From: Candidatus Iainarchaeum sp.
GTDB taxonomy: Archaea; Iainarchaeota; Iainarchaeia; Iainarchaeales; GCA-2688035
Direction of reading: 5' to 3'
Assembly: GCA_002688035.1 (NCBI GenBank)
Contig: NZBU01000008.1
Location: 1-64,000, forward strand
DNA length: 64,000 nucleotides
A model generated the notes under the pieces. It was not told the origin of the DNA. It did no database searches and was given only the letters and a program-made list of their open reading frames with translations. Below are positions 42,219 through 50,720 of this stretch, piece after piece. Within the stretch, counting starts at the first letter, position 1; each line of letters opens with the position of its first letter. The position numbers were made by a program, and so were the translations under genes.

Positions 42219-43877
42219 ATGGGTAAGGTAAAAGCAATTATCTTTGATTTAGACGACACTCTCTTTGACTGCAGCGGCCAACTTGTTCAGGCTGCAAGAA
42301 AGAGAGCTGCAAAAGTAATGGCTGGGAAAATTGATGCTGATGAACAACAGATCCTGAAAAAACAAAACCAGCTCTACAAAGAGTTTGGCCCAAGCTTCAA
42401 TGTCTTTAACAAGATTTGCGACGACTACAAGCTCAAAAACAAGGACAAATGTGTTGATGCTGCTTTGAAAGCATATAATAGTGGCGAGGTTGGAAAAATC
42501 TCTTTGTTCAATGAAGTAATTCCTCTCTTGGAAAAGCTCAAAGCCAAAAAAATAAAGCTCGTGCTCATCACATCAGGTATTCACAGTAGGCAACAGAAAA
42601 AGATCAAACTACTTGGACTGCGAGAGTGGATGGACCTAATTTTTATTCATGATATTGAAAAGCTCACTGTTTCAAAGCGCACTCTATTCAAAGAAGCAAT
42701 ACAAGCCCTTGGTCTTAAGCCATCAGAGTGCATTAGCGTTGGCGACAGAATTCAAAGGGAGATAAAAATCGGCAACAGTATGGGTATGACTACAATAAGA
42801 CTGCTTCAAGGTCGTTTTAGAAGTATGAAACCAAAGAATGCTTTGGAGGAACCTGACTTCGAGATAAAGAATCTTTTAAATATCCTTGAGATTGTAGATT
42901 TGGTGGAGCAGGGCAAAAACCACAAGCCAAAGGTTGTTGCGATTGGAGGGGGGACAGGACTGCCAATGGTGTTGAATTCACTTAAAGATTATACAAAAAA
43001 CCTTACTGCAATTGTTACTGTAACAGATTCGGGGAGAAGCAGCGGTATGCTTCGTAAAGACTTGCATATCTTGCCCCCGGGGGATATACGCAATTGTCTT
43101 ATTGCCTTGAGCGATTCTGAGGAACTATTGCTTGACTTGTTTCGCTACCGTTTTGATAATGGAGGGTTGGAGGGACATAGTTTTGGCAATCTCTTTATTG
43201 CTGCTTTAACAAAAACTACTGGCAGCTTTGAAAAAGCCCTCAAGGAAGTTAGCAGGATTCTCGCAATCAAAGGCCAAGTTCTCCCATCCACACTTCAGGA
43301 CACTCATATTTGCGCAGAGCTTGAGGACGGCACAATTGTCGAGGAGGAATTTAATGTAAGGGCGCCGGACAAGAGTCCAATAAAGCGCGTTTTCCTGAAG
43401 CACAAAGTAAAACCCTTAGAGGATGCGCTTAAAGCTATTGAGGAAGCCGATCTCATTGTTTTAGGGCCTGGGAGTCTCTTTACTTCAATTATTCCAAATC
43501 TTTTGGTCGAGGATCTTTCAAAGGCCATCGGAAAAAGTAAGGCTAAGACGGTTTATGTTGCAAACATCATGACCCAGCCCGGGCAAACCGATAGCTATTC
43601 TCTTTCAATGCATGTTTTCCAAATAGAAAAATATTTGGGCAAGTGTTTGGACGAGGTTCTCTTCAACAACAAGAAGCCAACTAAAGAACTTATTGAGCGT
43701 TACAAAAAAGATGATGCATTCATTGTGGAGAATGACCCCGAAAAAATATGTAAGGACATTAAACTTGTTCCAGTGGACTTGCTTGAGAAAGAAAGCAATC
43801 AAGTGCTCTGGCAAAAACAGTATTTGTTAAGGCACGACCCTGAGAAACTTGGCAAGGCATTACTTGACCTTGTTTAA
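42219..43877 (+). CDS. HAD phosphatase fused to GlmR/YvcK (CofD-like) domain
   Basis: 552 residues. The first 225 are a HAD hydrolase: motif I FDLDDTLFD, motif II LITSGIHS, motif III Lys near SKRTLFKEA, motif IV ISVGDRIQREIK. From about 240 it is a YvcK/GlmR-type domain: VVAIGGGTGLPMVLNSLKDY, VTVTDSGRSSG, LPPGDIRNCL, GGLEGHSFGNLFIAAL, and VLGPGSLFTSIIPNLLV. GlmR of Bacillus binds UDP-GlcNAc and stimulates GlmS. Together with glmS and the GNA1-like gene this suggests a feedback and pathway-control protein. The HAD domain may dephosphorylate an amino-sugar phosphate. It starts ATG 42219. Confidence 0.8.
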   Translation: MGKVKAIIFDLDDTLFDCSGQLVQAARKRAAKVMAGKIDADEQQILKKQNQLYKEFGPSFNVFNKICDDYKLKNKDKCVDAALKAYNSGEVGKISLFNEVIPLLEKLKAKKIKLVLITSGIHSRQQKKIKLLGLREWMDLIFIHDIEKLTVSKRTLFKEAIQALGLKPSECISVGDRIQREIKIGNSMGMTTIRLLQGRFRSMKPKNALEEPDFEIKNLLNILEIVDLVEQGKNHKPKVVAIGGGTGLPMVLNSLKDYTKNLTAIVTVTDSGRSSGMLRKDLHILPPGDIRNCLIALSDSEELLLDLFRYRFDNGGLEGHSFGNLFIAALTKTTGSFEKALKEVSRILAIKGQVLPSTLQDTHICAELEDGTIVEEEFNVRAPDKSPIKRVFLKHKVKPLEDALKAIEEADLIVLGPGSLFTSIIPNLLVEDLSKAIGKSKAKTVYVANIMTQPGQTDSYSLSMHVFQIEKYLGKCLDEVLFNNKKPTKELIERYKKDDAFIVENDPEKICKDIKLVPVDLLEKESNQVLWQKQYLLRHDPEKLGKALLDLV

Positions 43878-44650
43878 GGGAAGACGCAAGTGCCTTCTCT
43901 ACAGCGCATTTCACCAGGACACTGTATTTCAGAGCAAGGATTTATCTGCTCACATTTAACTAAACAACAGCTGTTAGTATCTTCTGCTATCAATGGATCT
44001 TCAGCGCATCTGAGCATCTGTGGGCATTCTTGGTCATCCAATTCTTCACAAGTTTTTAGCGCACAATTTCCCTCACTACACTTTTCATTGTTCTCGCACT
44101 CTGTTACTTCGCACAAATCCTCTACGCATTCATCCAAACAGCATTCTTCTATATCATAAACTGTAACCAAGTCAGTCGTGCAGGACCAGTCGCTAGGACA
44201 CATCTTTCCTTCAACTTCCTTACAGGCTTTTGTTCTGTGTACACATTCTCCGCCGTTACATTCGTCAACTGTGAGTCTATCATCGTCGTTGCACTTCTGA
44301 TTATTCCGGCAGCCCCAATATGTTGGGTCAACGTCCTTTCTAAATATGCAAAGAATATCCAAGTTTTCTGGTTCAAGCCATGCTTCAAGCAAGCCCTGGC
44401 TGCCCTCTATTTTCAAAAAGTAAAAACTGTCACCTTCAAGCTTTTTTCCGCATTTTTTGAAAATATCTGCTTCGTCCGCATCCGTAAAAATATTTTTCTC
44501 CACAGATATTATTGTCGTTTTCGCATAAGGGTCAAGGTCAAGGAATTCTCTTATTTAGGGCAATTGTATTGCCTTAGATTCCACCTCGTAGAGACACCCT
44601 GATAAGAAAATTAGTGCAACCAAACCAAAGATTAGTATTTTTTGGTTCAT
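43874..44650 (-). pseudogene. Cys-rich lipoprotein gene interrupted by in-frame TAA
   Basis: An ATG at 44650 opens MNQKILIFGLVALIFLSGC, a lipoprotein-type signal peptide with the lipobox Cys at residue 19. Codon 32 (44555-44557) is TAA. The same frame then runs without break into the track ORF at GTG 44503, whose product has over 20 cysteines in CxxxC/knot-like repeats and ends CREGTCVFP. Without the stop it would be a roughly 258-residue lipoprotein. Alternatives: a truncated gene pair, stop readthrough, or an assembly error. The final few bases overlap the HAD-GlmR stop on the other strand. Confidence 0.6.
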
Positions 44651-44665
44651 ACTTTCTCGAGTACC

Positions 44666-47635
44666 TCAAAATAGTGTTCCGTGTGTTGCGTCAATGCGCA
44701 CGGCTCTAAGTTTTCCATTTGGTTTCTTGAGTACAATATCATAGAACGGAATATAAATATCCTTCACGTCTTTTACAATAGCTTTATTCCAGAGCTTTGT
44801 GATTACTTTTACCGCGTTTTGTTTGCCGAATCTCTCCATTTCGATGGAAAGCGCTTCTTCCATTGAAACCGGCAGCCTATCAAGACTTCTAAGTAGCGGG
44901 TGTAGCGGGTCTTTCGGCAAATCAATGTCTTTTTTCAGAGCATAAAAGTCTGTTGCAGCAATCTTTTCCTTGGAAGCAATTCCCTTTGCAACAAGGCTCT
45001 CTAGCAACTTCTTTGCAATCATATCTGTTTCACCAATCTCTTTTGTTATTGCAGCAAACTCCCGCTTGTCTCTTCCAAGTGCAAATAGTGCTCTCACTTC
45101 TCCGTCCTTCAAGTTGGTTATAATTGGAACGCCCTTACTTTTGAAGAAGTTCCTGTCTTTTGGATTGAAGTGTATAAATTCTCCGCTACCCGAATCAATA
45201 AATACTTCTCCCTTGTTGAAAGTGTTCTTGTTTCTGAATACATTGAATTCGATCCTGTAAACTGGGAGGTGCTTCAAACTAATTCTTTCAATTGCCTCTT
45301 CCTCTCCAATAAGCCCAAGGAACTTTTTCTTCCTGAGTTTGTTGGCAATTTTTGAAGCGTTAGCCTGACTCACGCGTGTTGGGAACGCGAGCAATTCAAT
45401 TGGCTCGGGCTGAAGTACTGCCTTGCTTTCCCTCGCAATTTCTTTTTCGACTTCGCCTGAAATTTCTTCCACCATTGCTTCCTCATGTTCTTTTCCGGGC
45501 AGAGAAAGGGTGCTTGTTTTCACATTGAGCAGTGCGCCCTTCTTTTCAAGCTGTTCGAGTATCTCGGTTAACTGCAAATTACTTTTATATTTAACATTAA
45601 GTGATCTGAGGGCCTCGTTAATGGTTGTGGTTTCAAGGCTTCCTTCCCTCTCAAGTTTTGCCCAGGACATTCCGATCGCGAGTTTTAGAACTTGTTCCTT
45701 GTCAAGCTTCATGCTTCGCTCAACCGTTTCAGCTTCTCGTCCCTCATGCTGTGACATCCTTGGCCTTACTCTCATTATAAATGCCCTGCTTGTTTCCTCT
45801 CTTCTATCCCCTGTTAATGCAACTCCAACAGGAAGTGTTTTCACAAAATTGCTGTTCTTGTACTGTCTTGGGATAATCGTAGGGGTTCTCTTATAAATTG
45901 CTTTGATGTCATCGTCAAACACGAGCTTGTGGCTAACAATAGTGTCAAGCTGGCTTAGCACCCTCGTGTCAATTGCTGATGGTTGCTGGGTAGCAAATAC
46001 AAGCGAGCAGCCAGGTTGCCTTCCCTGTTTCACATATTCAACAAGAGCGGTTGATGCAGGGGTCCGTACATTGCCGCTTGGAATCAGGGTGTGTGCCTCG
46101 TCAATAAATAGCCATGTTGGGGGAATATCTTCTTCAAGTAACTGATCAATGCTCTCTTCCTTCATTCTGTTTGAAGCTTCCTTTCTGGTGCTGATTTTTC
46201 TTGCCGCAAGAATTCTCCTTGCAAGAATTCCGATTACAAGTGCTGAAACGTTGTCCTCGAGGAATGAAGTGTCAATTATTGCCATCTGATTTTCCCTGCT
46301 CAACTCTGCAAGTGGCGTTCCCTTCTTGTCAAAGACACCCCAGTTTTTCGCAGCATCAAACCTTGAAACAAGTGCCCTTATTGAATCAGGTTTGTATCCC
46401 TTGTCAGGGCTATGAAGCTCGGCATCCTCGCCCAAACACACAATCAAATTTTCAAGCGAGAAGAAATTACTCTTTCCTTTCACACTTGCGCCCTCTTTTG
46501 TCTTGTAGCCTTGTTTTACCTTGCCAAGTGATTTCTCCAGCAGCAGTCCGCTTGGCGAAAACCTCTCAATTCCAAATGTAAGGCACCAGTCCTCTGCAGT
46601 AAGCATGGCAGGTGGCAAACTAAAAGTTGCGTCATAAGTATTTTTTGGAACTTTATCTCTCATTCCAAGTGGGATGAAAACCTTTAGATTCTCCAAACCT
46701 TGTGGCATTAGCTCCCACTGACCCAATAGTTCAAGTTCTCGTGTCTCTTTGTTTGGAAACCTCATGCTCCAGAACACGCCAATTGGGTCAACAACAATTG
46801 TTCCAACATTCTTGTTTTTTAATGCGAGTTCCTCAGCTATTACTCCAAGAATATATGATTTTCCTGAACCCCTTGCACCACAAACAAACACAACATGCGG
46901 GTTCAAGCTATCAAGCAGGATATTACTGTCTTTAAGGTCTTCTTCGCCAACTCGCCCAATAAAGAGTCCGCCTTCCTCTCCATATTTTTGATAAACATTT
47001 TTCTTTCGCCCAATAAACAATTGATTATTATCTGTTTCCAGGAAAGCAAGTTCTGGCTTTATACCGGATTTCTTTTTCTCAACCGGCTTGTCTTCGGCAA
47101 CCCCTTCTTTCTTCTCAGACTCGGCCTTTTTCTCAGGAGCTTTTACATCCTCTTCTTTGACTCCAACTTCTTTGTCTAACGGCATTTGCATTACATCTTT
47201 CTCTGCCGCTTCTTTTGCCTTTGCCTTCACAATTCTCTTAAGTTTGGCTTTAATCTCAGTATTAATCGGCTTTTCTTCAGGTTCGTTTGGAATGATATCC
47301 TCAGGCATTTCAGGAGGCATGATGTCGTCCTCAGAATTCTTTTCCTCGGCCTCATCTAAGACATCGTCTTCCTCACTATCCTCATCATCTTCCCCATCCC
47401 CATCTTCATCTTTTGGGCTTTCCACCGTGGTCTCCGTAGGTGCTTTTGCTTCCTCTTCTTCCTTAACCTTTTTCTTTTTCTTCTCGTCCTTTATTTCCCG
47501 CATTTTCTCGTACATTTTCTGCTTTGCGGCTTCCTGTTCTTCGTCTTCGCCAAAAGCTTCCTCAAACAAATCGTCTGTCTCATTCTCTACTTCAAAGCCT
47601 TTCTCGACCCTATTCTCACGCGCACGGTTATCCAT
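44666..47635 (-). CDS. HerA/VirD4-like (DUF87) P-loop ATPase with long acidic N-terminus
   Basis: 989 residues from ATG 47635. Residues 1-210 are a charged low-complexity region (EDEEQEAAKQ, DEDGDGEDDEDSEEDD, KEKAESEKKE). The ATPase follows with HVVFVCGARGSGKSYILGVIAEE (Walker A), TWLFIDEAHTLIPSG (Walker B) and SLVFATQQPSAI (motif III/sensor), and a wHTH-like segment (QLTEILEQLEKKGALLN) near residue 690. The C-terminal 300 residues hold beta-rich domains. A TATA (gcttaaatac) lies 23-37 nt upstream. HerA-type motors move DNA with NurA nuclease, but no nurA or mre11 is here. It could act in conjugation-like or repair work. Confidence 0.85.
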   Translation of the reverse strand: MDNRARENRVEKGFEVENETDDLFEEAFGEDEEQEAAKQKMYEKMREIKDEKKKKKVKEEEEAKAPTETTVESPKDEDGDGEDDEDSEEDDVLDEAEEKNSEDDIMPPEMPEDIIPNEPEEKPINTEIKAKLKRIVKAKAKEAAEKDVMQMPLDKEVGVKEEDVKAPEKKAESEKKEGVAEDKPVEKKKSGIKPELAFLETDNNQLFIGRKKNVYQKYGEEGGLFIGRVGEEDLKDSNILLDSLNPHVVFVCGARGSGKSYILGVIAEELALKNKNVGTIVVDPIGVFWSMRFPNKETRELELLGQWELMPQGLENLKVFIPLGMRDKVPKNTYDATFSLPPAMLTAEDWCLTFGIERFSPSGLLLEKSLGKVKQGYKTKEGASVKGKSNFFSLENLIVCLGEDAELHSPDKGYKPDSIRALVSRFDAAKNWGVFDKKGTPLAELSRENQMAIIDTSFLEDNVSALVIGILARRILAARKISTRKEASNRMKEESIDQLLEEDIPPTWLFIDEAHTLIPSGNVRTPASTALVEYVKQGRQPGCSLVFATQQPSAIDTRVLSQLDTIVSHKLVFDDDIKAIYKRTPTIIPRQYKNSNFVKTLPVGVALTGDRREETSRAFIMRVRPRMSQHEGREAETVERSMKLDKEQVLKLAIGMSWAKLEREGSLETTTINEALRSLNVKYKSNLQLTEILEQLEKKGALLNVKTSTLSLPGKEHEEAMVEEISGEVEKEIARESKAVLQPEPIELLAFPTRVSQANASKIANKLRKKKFLGLIGEEEAIERISLKHLPVYRIEFNVFRNKNTFNKGEVFIDSGSGEFIHFNPKDRNFFKSKGVPIITNLKDGEVRALFALGRDKREFAAITKEIGETDMIAKKLLESLVAKGIASKEKIAATDFYALKKDIDLPKDPLHPLLRSLDRLPVSMEEALSIEMERFGKQNAVKVITKLWNKAIVKDVKDIYIPFYDIVLKKPNGKLRAVRIDATHGTLF

Positions 47636-47696
47636 GGTTATCACATTAAAATACGAGTTTAAAGTATTTAAGCCTGATGTTAAAGATTCCAAAACA

Positions 47697-48194
47697 CTAT
47701 GCAAACGTTACCGCAATCCATTCTCCAACATAGTTGCTGATTATTACAACTACAAGGGCTATTCCCAAATGCTCGCCAACAACCTTCCAGGCTGTTTTAT
47801 TTTGTGCCCTTGCAATAAAATAGCTTAACAATCCAAGTGCTGCAAATCCCCAGATAATGCTCACGCTTATTGCGGTTTGAAGGTCAAGCAGCAGTACTGG
47901 AATAACAAAGGTTATTGCAAAAGCAAATTTTGAAAGCAGGGTGGAGACGGTTGAGACCCAAATCTCCTTTTCGCTGTGAATATTTTCGGATTCCTCTGAA
48001 ACATGCATTGCAAGGGCATCAGACAATGCATCTGCAATTGCAATAGTGAAAATTCCCCCCAAAACAGCGAGTTTCAAGCCAGTTCCGGCATTTAGTCCAA
48101 TCATTAGTCCAAGAGTGGTAATAATGCTTGACGTAAGCCCAAAACTTAGGCCGACTTTTATCTGCCCAACAACCAATAAAACACCTGTAACCAT
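47697..48194 (-). CDS. VIT1/CCC1-like transporter
   Basis: 165 residues. The DALSDALAMHVSEES segment (near residue 52-66) is the hallmark of VIT1/CCC1 iron/manganese vacuolar-type transporters. Five helices are apparent. It has no extended cytoplasmic metal-binding domain. A TATA-like gttaaagtatttaaatg precedes ATG 48194, which is preferred over the TTG at 48230. It probably carries Fe2+ or Mn2+ out of the cytosol. Confidence 0.75.
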   Translation of the reverse strand: MVTGVLLVVGQIKVGLSFGLTSSIITTLGLMIGLNAGTGLKLAVLGGIFTIAIADALSDALAMHVSEESENIHSEKEIWVSTVSTLLSKFAFAITFVIPVLLLDLQTAISVSIIWGFAALGLLSYFIARAQNKTAWKVVGEHLGIALVVVIISNYVGEWIAVTFA

Positions 48195-48391
48195 TGCATC
48201 TATATCATTTAAATACTTTAACACCTCCAATACTAGTGATTACAATGCAAGGCGATCGACTTTGGCTGCAATAAAAGTTTTCTACTTGATCTAGCCAGCC
48301 TTGCGAATAAAAAACCTTTTTACGTTAATTATACTTGGACTTGGTCCTGGCGCTGCTCGTAGGAGCAAGCAAACCAATCAAAAAAAAATTT

Positions 48392-48464
48392 GGGGGCGTA
48401 GCATAACCTGGTAGTGCAGCTGGCTCCAGACCAGCGGATTCGGGTTCGAATCCCGCCGTCCCCA
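48392..48464 (+). tRNA. tRNA-Trp (CCA)
   Basis: A 73-nt cloverleaf: acceptor GGGGGCG/CGTCCCC, anticodon stem GCTGG/CCAGC with loop CTCCAGA (anticodon CCA), T arm TCGGG-TTCGAAT-CCCGC. No intron is present, whereas many archaeal tRNA-Trp genes carry one. The first base pair of the T stem (T-C) is a mismatch, and CCA is not encoded. It ends 1 nt before the hairpin upstream of trpE. Confidence 0.93.
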
Positions 48465-48465
48465 C

Positions 48466-48506
48466 TAACGCTTTTCTTTCTTTTTCGGAAAGAAAGAAAA
48501 GCGTTA
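48466..48506 (+). promoter_or_regulatory. Perfect 18-bp hairpin between tRNA-Trp and trpE
   Basis: TAACGCTTTTCTTTCTTT and AAAGAAAGAAAAGCGTTA are exact complements around a TTCGG loop. It begins 2 nt after the tRNA-Trp 3' end and finishes 29 nt before the trpE ATG. It could be a terminator/attenuator, a processing signal for the tRNA 3' end or a fold that sets trpE expression. The left arm is pyrimidine-rich and lacks a U-run afterwards. Confidence 0.6.
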
Positions 48507-48535
48507 ACGGAAAAGAAAGAAAACAAGGCGATAGA

Positions 48536-50143
48536 ATGGATTTCAGAAAAAAGATTGAGGCTGCCCAGATAGGAAGCATGATTCCTGTTTACAAGGAAGT
48601 TGATATAGATAGCAACTGCCCTGTCGAACTCTTCGCCAAACTCTCTGATTATGGTCGACAGGAAAACTCGATTTTGCTTGAGTCAGCGGACATAATGAAA
48701 CGCTTTGGTGAGAAGTCACTTGGAAGTGCTAATCCCTGCCTGCTTGTAAAAGGCAAGGGTGCAGAGTTCTCAATAACTGCTTTGAACAAAACCGGTGAAA
48801 GATTTCTGGGTTTCATAAAAGACAATTTTGGTTTCTGTGACAGCATTGATTTCACTGGAAAAGAGCTTTCAGGAAAACTTGTTTCAACAAAAAAAACTGT
48901 TTCCGAGGAAGAGCACCTCAAGCTGAAAACACACGCCGACATTCTCAGGACAATAGCATTTGCATTTACTCCAACTGAGAAACCTTTTGTGCCATACTCC
49001 GGATTGTTTGGCGCAATCTCCTATGACTTCATCGACCAGTTTGAACAACTTCCCGCAAGCAAGGCAGATCCACTCGAGGATCCTGACTATGAGATGGTTT
49101 TCCTTGACAATCTATTCCTTGCAGATCATGAAAAGGGAAAAATATTTTTTATTGCCAATGCACTTAAAACCGAGGAGAATTCAGAGAAACTTTACTCTGA
49201 TTGCATCAAAACAATCGAGGATTACGAGGCCAAGCTCAATGCAGAGCTTCCGAGCAGGCCTATGCCAAAGCCAAGTAAGCTGAAAATTTCTTCAGATACC
49301 TCGCAGGAAGAGTTTGAAGAAATTGTTTCAAAGATGAAACAGCATATTGTTGATGGTGATGTATTTCAGGCCGTTCCCTCTCGAACGACTATTGTTAAAT
49401 ATTCTTGCAGCGAACTTGACATCTACAGAGAGCTGCGGCGCTTGAATCCTTCTCCTTACATGTTTTTCTTTCGAAATACAGGGGGTGTCCTTCTTGGAAG
49501 CAGTCCTGAAACATTCCTCAAGGTTGAGGGAGACAAGGAAAAAACAATTGAGATAAGGCCTATTGCAGGCACGAGGCCCCGTGGAATTGTAGACGGCAAG
49601 ATTGACAATTCTCTCGACGAGAAGATGGAAGAGGAGCTGCGTAACGACACCAAAGAATTAGCAGAGCACACCATGCTTGTGGACTTGGCGAGAAATGATG
49701 TTGCTAGAGTCTCAATTCCGGGAAGCAGAAAAGTTGACAAGCCGCATTTTGTAGAGCGATATAGCCATGTAATGCATTTGGTGAGCAGTGTAACAGGCAC
49801 TCTAAAACCGGAGCTTGATGCCCTGCATGCATACCTTGCATCAATGAATATGGGAACCCTTACAGGTGCCCCAAAAATAAAGGCAATGGAACTAATTAGA
49901 AAGTATGAGAACACAGCGCGCGGCTTCTATGGCGGATCAGTGGGTTATCTTACTCCAAGTGATGACTTTGACTCATGTATTGTAATAAGAAGTATGCGTC
50001 TAAAGGGCAACAAAGCCTACATTCGTGCAGGCGCAGGAATAGTATATGATAGCATTCCGGAAAAAGAATTCATTGAAACAGAGAACAAAGCTAAGGCACC
50101 GCTCGCTGCCTTGGAGAAGGCGCAGGAGGCTGGTTCAAAATGA
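48536..50143 (+). CDS. trpE: Anthranilate synthase component I
   Basis: 535 residues. The N-terminal tryptophan-binding motif is NSILLESADIMKRFG (LLES), a mark of feedback inhibition. The chorismate domain has DGDVFQAVPSRTTIVKY, GSSPETFLKVEG, RPIAGTRPRG and NMGTLTGAPKIKAMELI. It forms anthranilate together with TrpG. It is the first gene of an uninterrupted operon. Upstream TATA is not clear, so cotranscription with tRNA-Trp is likely. Confidence 0.96.
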   Translation: MDFRKKIEAAQIGSMIPVYKEVDIDSNCPVELFAKLSDYGRQENSILLESADIMKRFGEKSLGSANPCLLVKGKGAEFSITALNKTGERFLGFIKDNFGFCDSIDFTGKELSGKLVSTKKTVSEEEHLKLKTHADILRTIAFAFTPTEKPFVPYSGLFGAISYDFIDQFEQLPASKADPLEDPDYEMVFLDNLFLADHEKGKIFFIANALKTEENSEKLYSDCIKTIEDYEAKLNAELPSRPMPKPSKLKISSDTSQEEFEEIVSKMKQHIVDGDVFQAVPSRTTIVKYSCSELDIYRELRRLNPSPYMFFFRNTGGVLLGSSPETFLKVEGDKEKTIEIRPIAGTRPRGIVDGKIDNSLDEKMEEELRNDTKELAEHTMLVDLARNDVARVSIPGSRKVDKPHFVERYSHVMHLVSSVTGTLKPELDALHAYLASMNMGTLTGAPKIKAMELIRKYENTARGFYGGSVGYLTPSDDFDSCIVIRSMRLKGNKAYIRAGAGIVYDSIPEKEFIETENKAKAPLAALEKAQEAGSK

Positions 50144-50718
50144 ATGTTCTGTTTATTGACAACTTTGATTCTTTTACCTATAATTTGGTGGATGAGTTTG
50201 CAAAACGAGACTGCAAAGTTTTGGTTTATAGGAACAACACGCCAATGGAAAAAATTGGGCAAATCATCAAAGAGTTCAAGCCAGGCCTGATAGTAATTTC
50301 GCCGGGTCCAAGTGCACCGAGTGAGGCAGGCAATAGCATTCCAATCATAAAAGAATTTGCGGGAAAAATTCCAATTTTCGGGGTTTGTCTTGGTCACCAA
50401 GCAATAATCGAGGCGTTCGGTGGAAAAGTAGGTAGGTGCAGTGAAACTGTGCATGGAAAACCCTCAGAAATAGAGCACGATGGCAAAACAATTTTCGAAA
50501 AAATAGAAAACAAGTTTGAGGCAGGCCGCTATCACAGCCTTACAGGTTTAAATATTCCTTCGTGCCTTGAAATAAGTGCCAGAACAGGCAATATTGTGAT
50601 GGGGGTTCGTCACAAAGAGTATTTTGTGGAGGGAGTTCAATTCCACCCTGAAAGCATTCTTACAGGTGAAGGTGGAAAAATTATTGAGAATTTGATTAAG
50701 AGAGTTGGGGGACATTAA
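50140..50718 (+). CDS. trpG: Anthranilate synthase component II (glutamine amidotransferase)
   Basis: 192 residues. Catalytic Cys83 in GVCLGHQAI, and the His-Glu pair is in VQFHPESIL. The ATG overlaps the trpE stop by 4 nt. Confidence 0.96.
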   Translation: MNVLFIDNFDSFTYNLVDEFAKRDCKVLVYRNNTPMEKIGQIIKEFKPGLIVISPGPSAPSEAGNSIPIIKEFAGKIPIFGVCLGHQAIIEAFGGKVGRCSETVHGKPSEIEHDGKTIFEKIENKFEAGRYHSLTGLNIPSCLEISARTGNIVMGVRHKEYFVEGVQFHPESILTGEGGKIIENLIKRVGGH

Positions 50719-50720
50719 AA

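Noticed and set aside
46895-47828. Ser-rich plus-strand ORFs opposite the HerA-like gene
   Set aside because: Shadows of the charged N-terminus; composition is fully explained by the reverse gene.
48466-48506. Simple intrinsic terminator for tRNA-Trp
   Set aside because: No U-run follows the stem, and the stem is far longer than needed, so a plain terminator is not the best reading, though not excluded.
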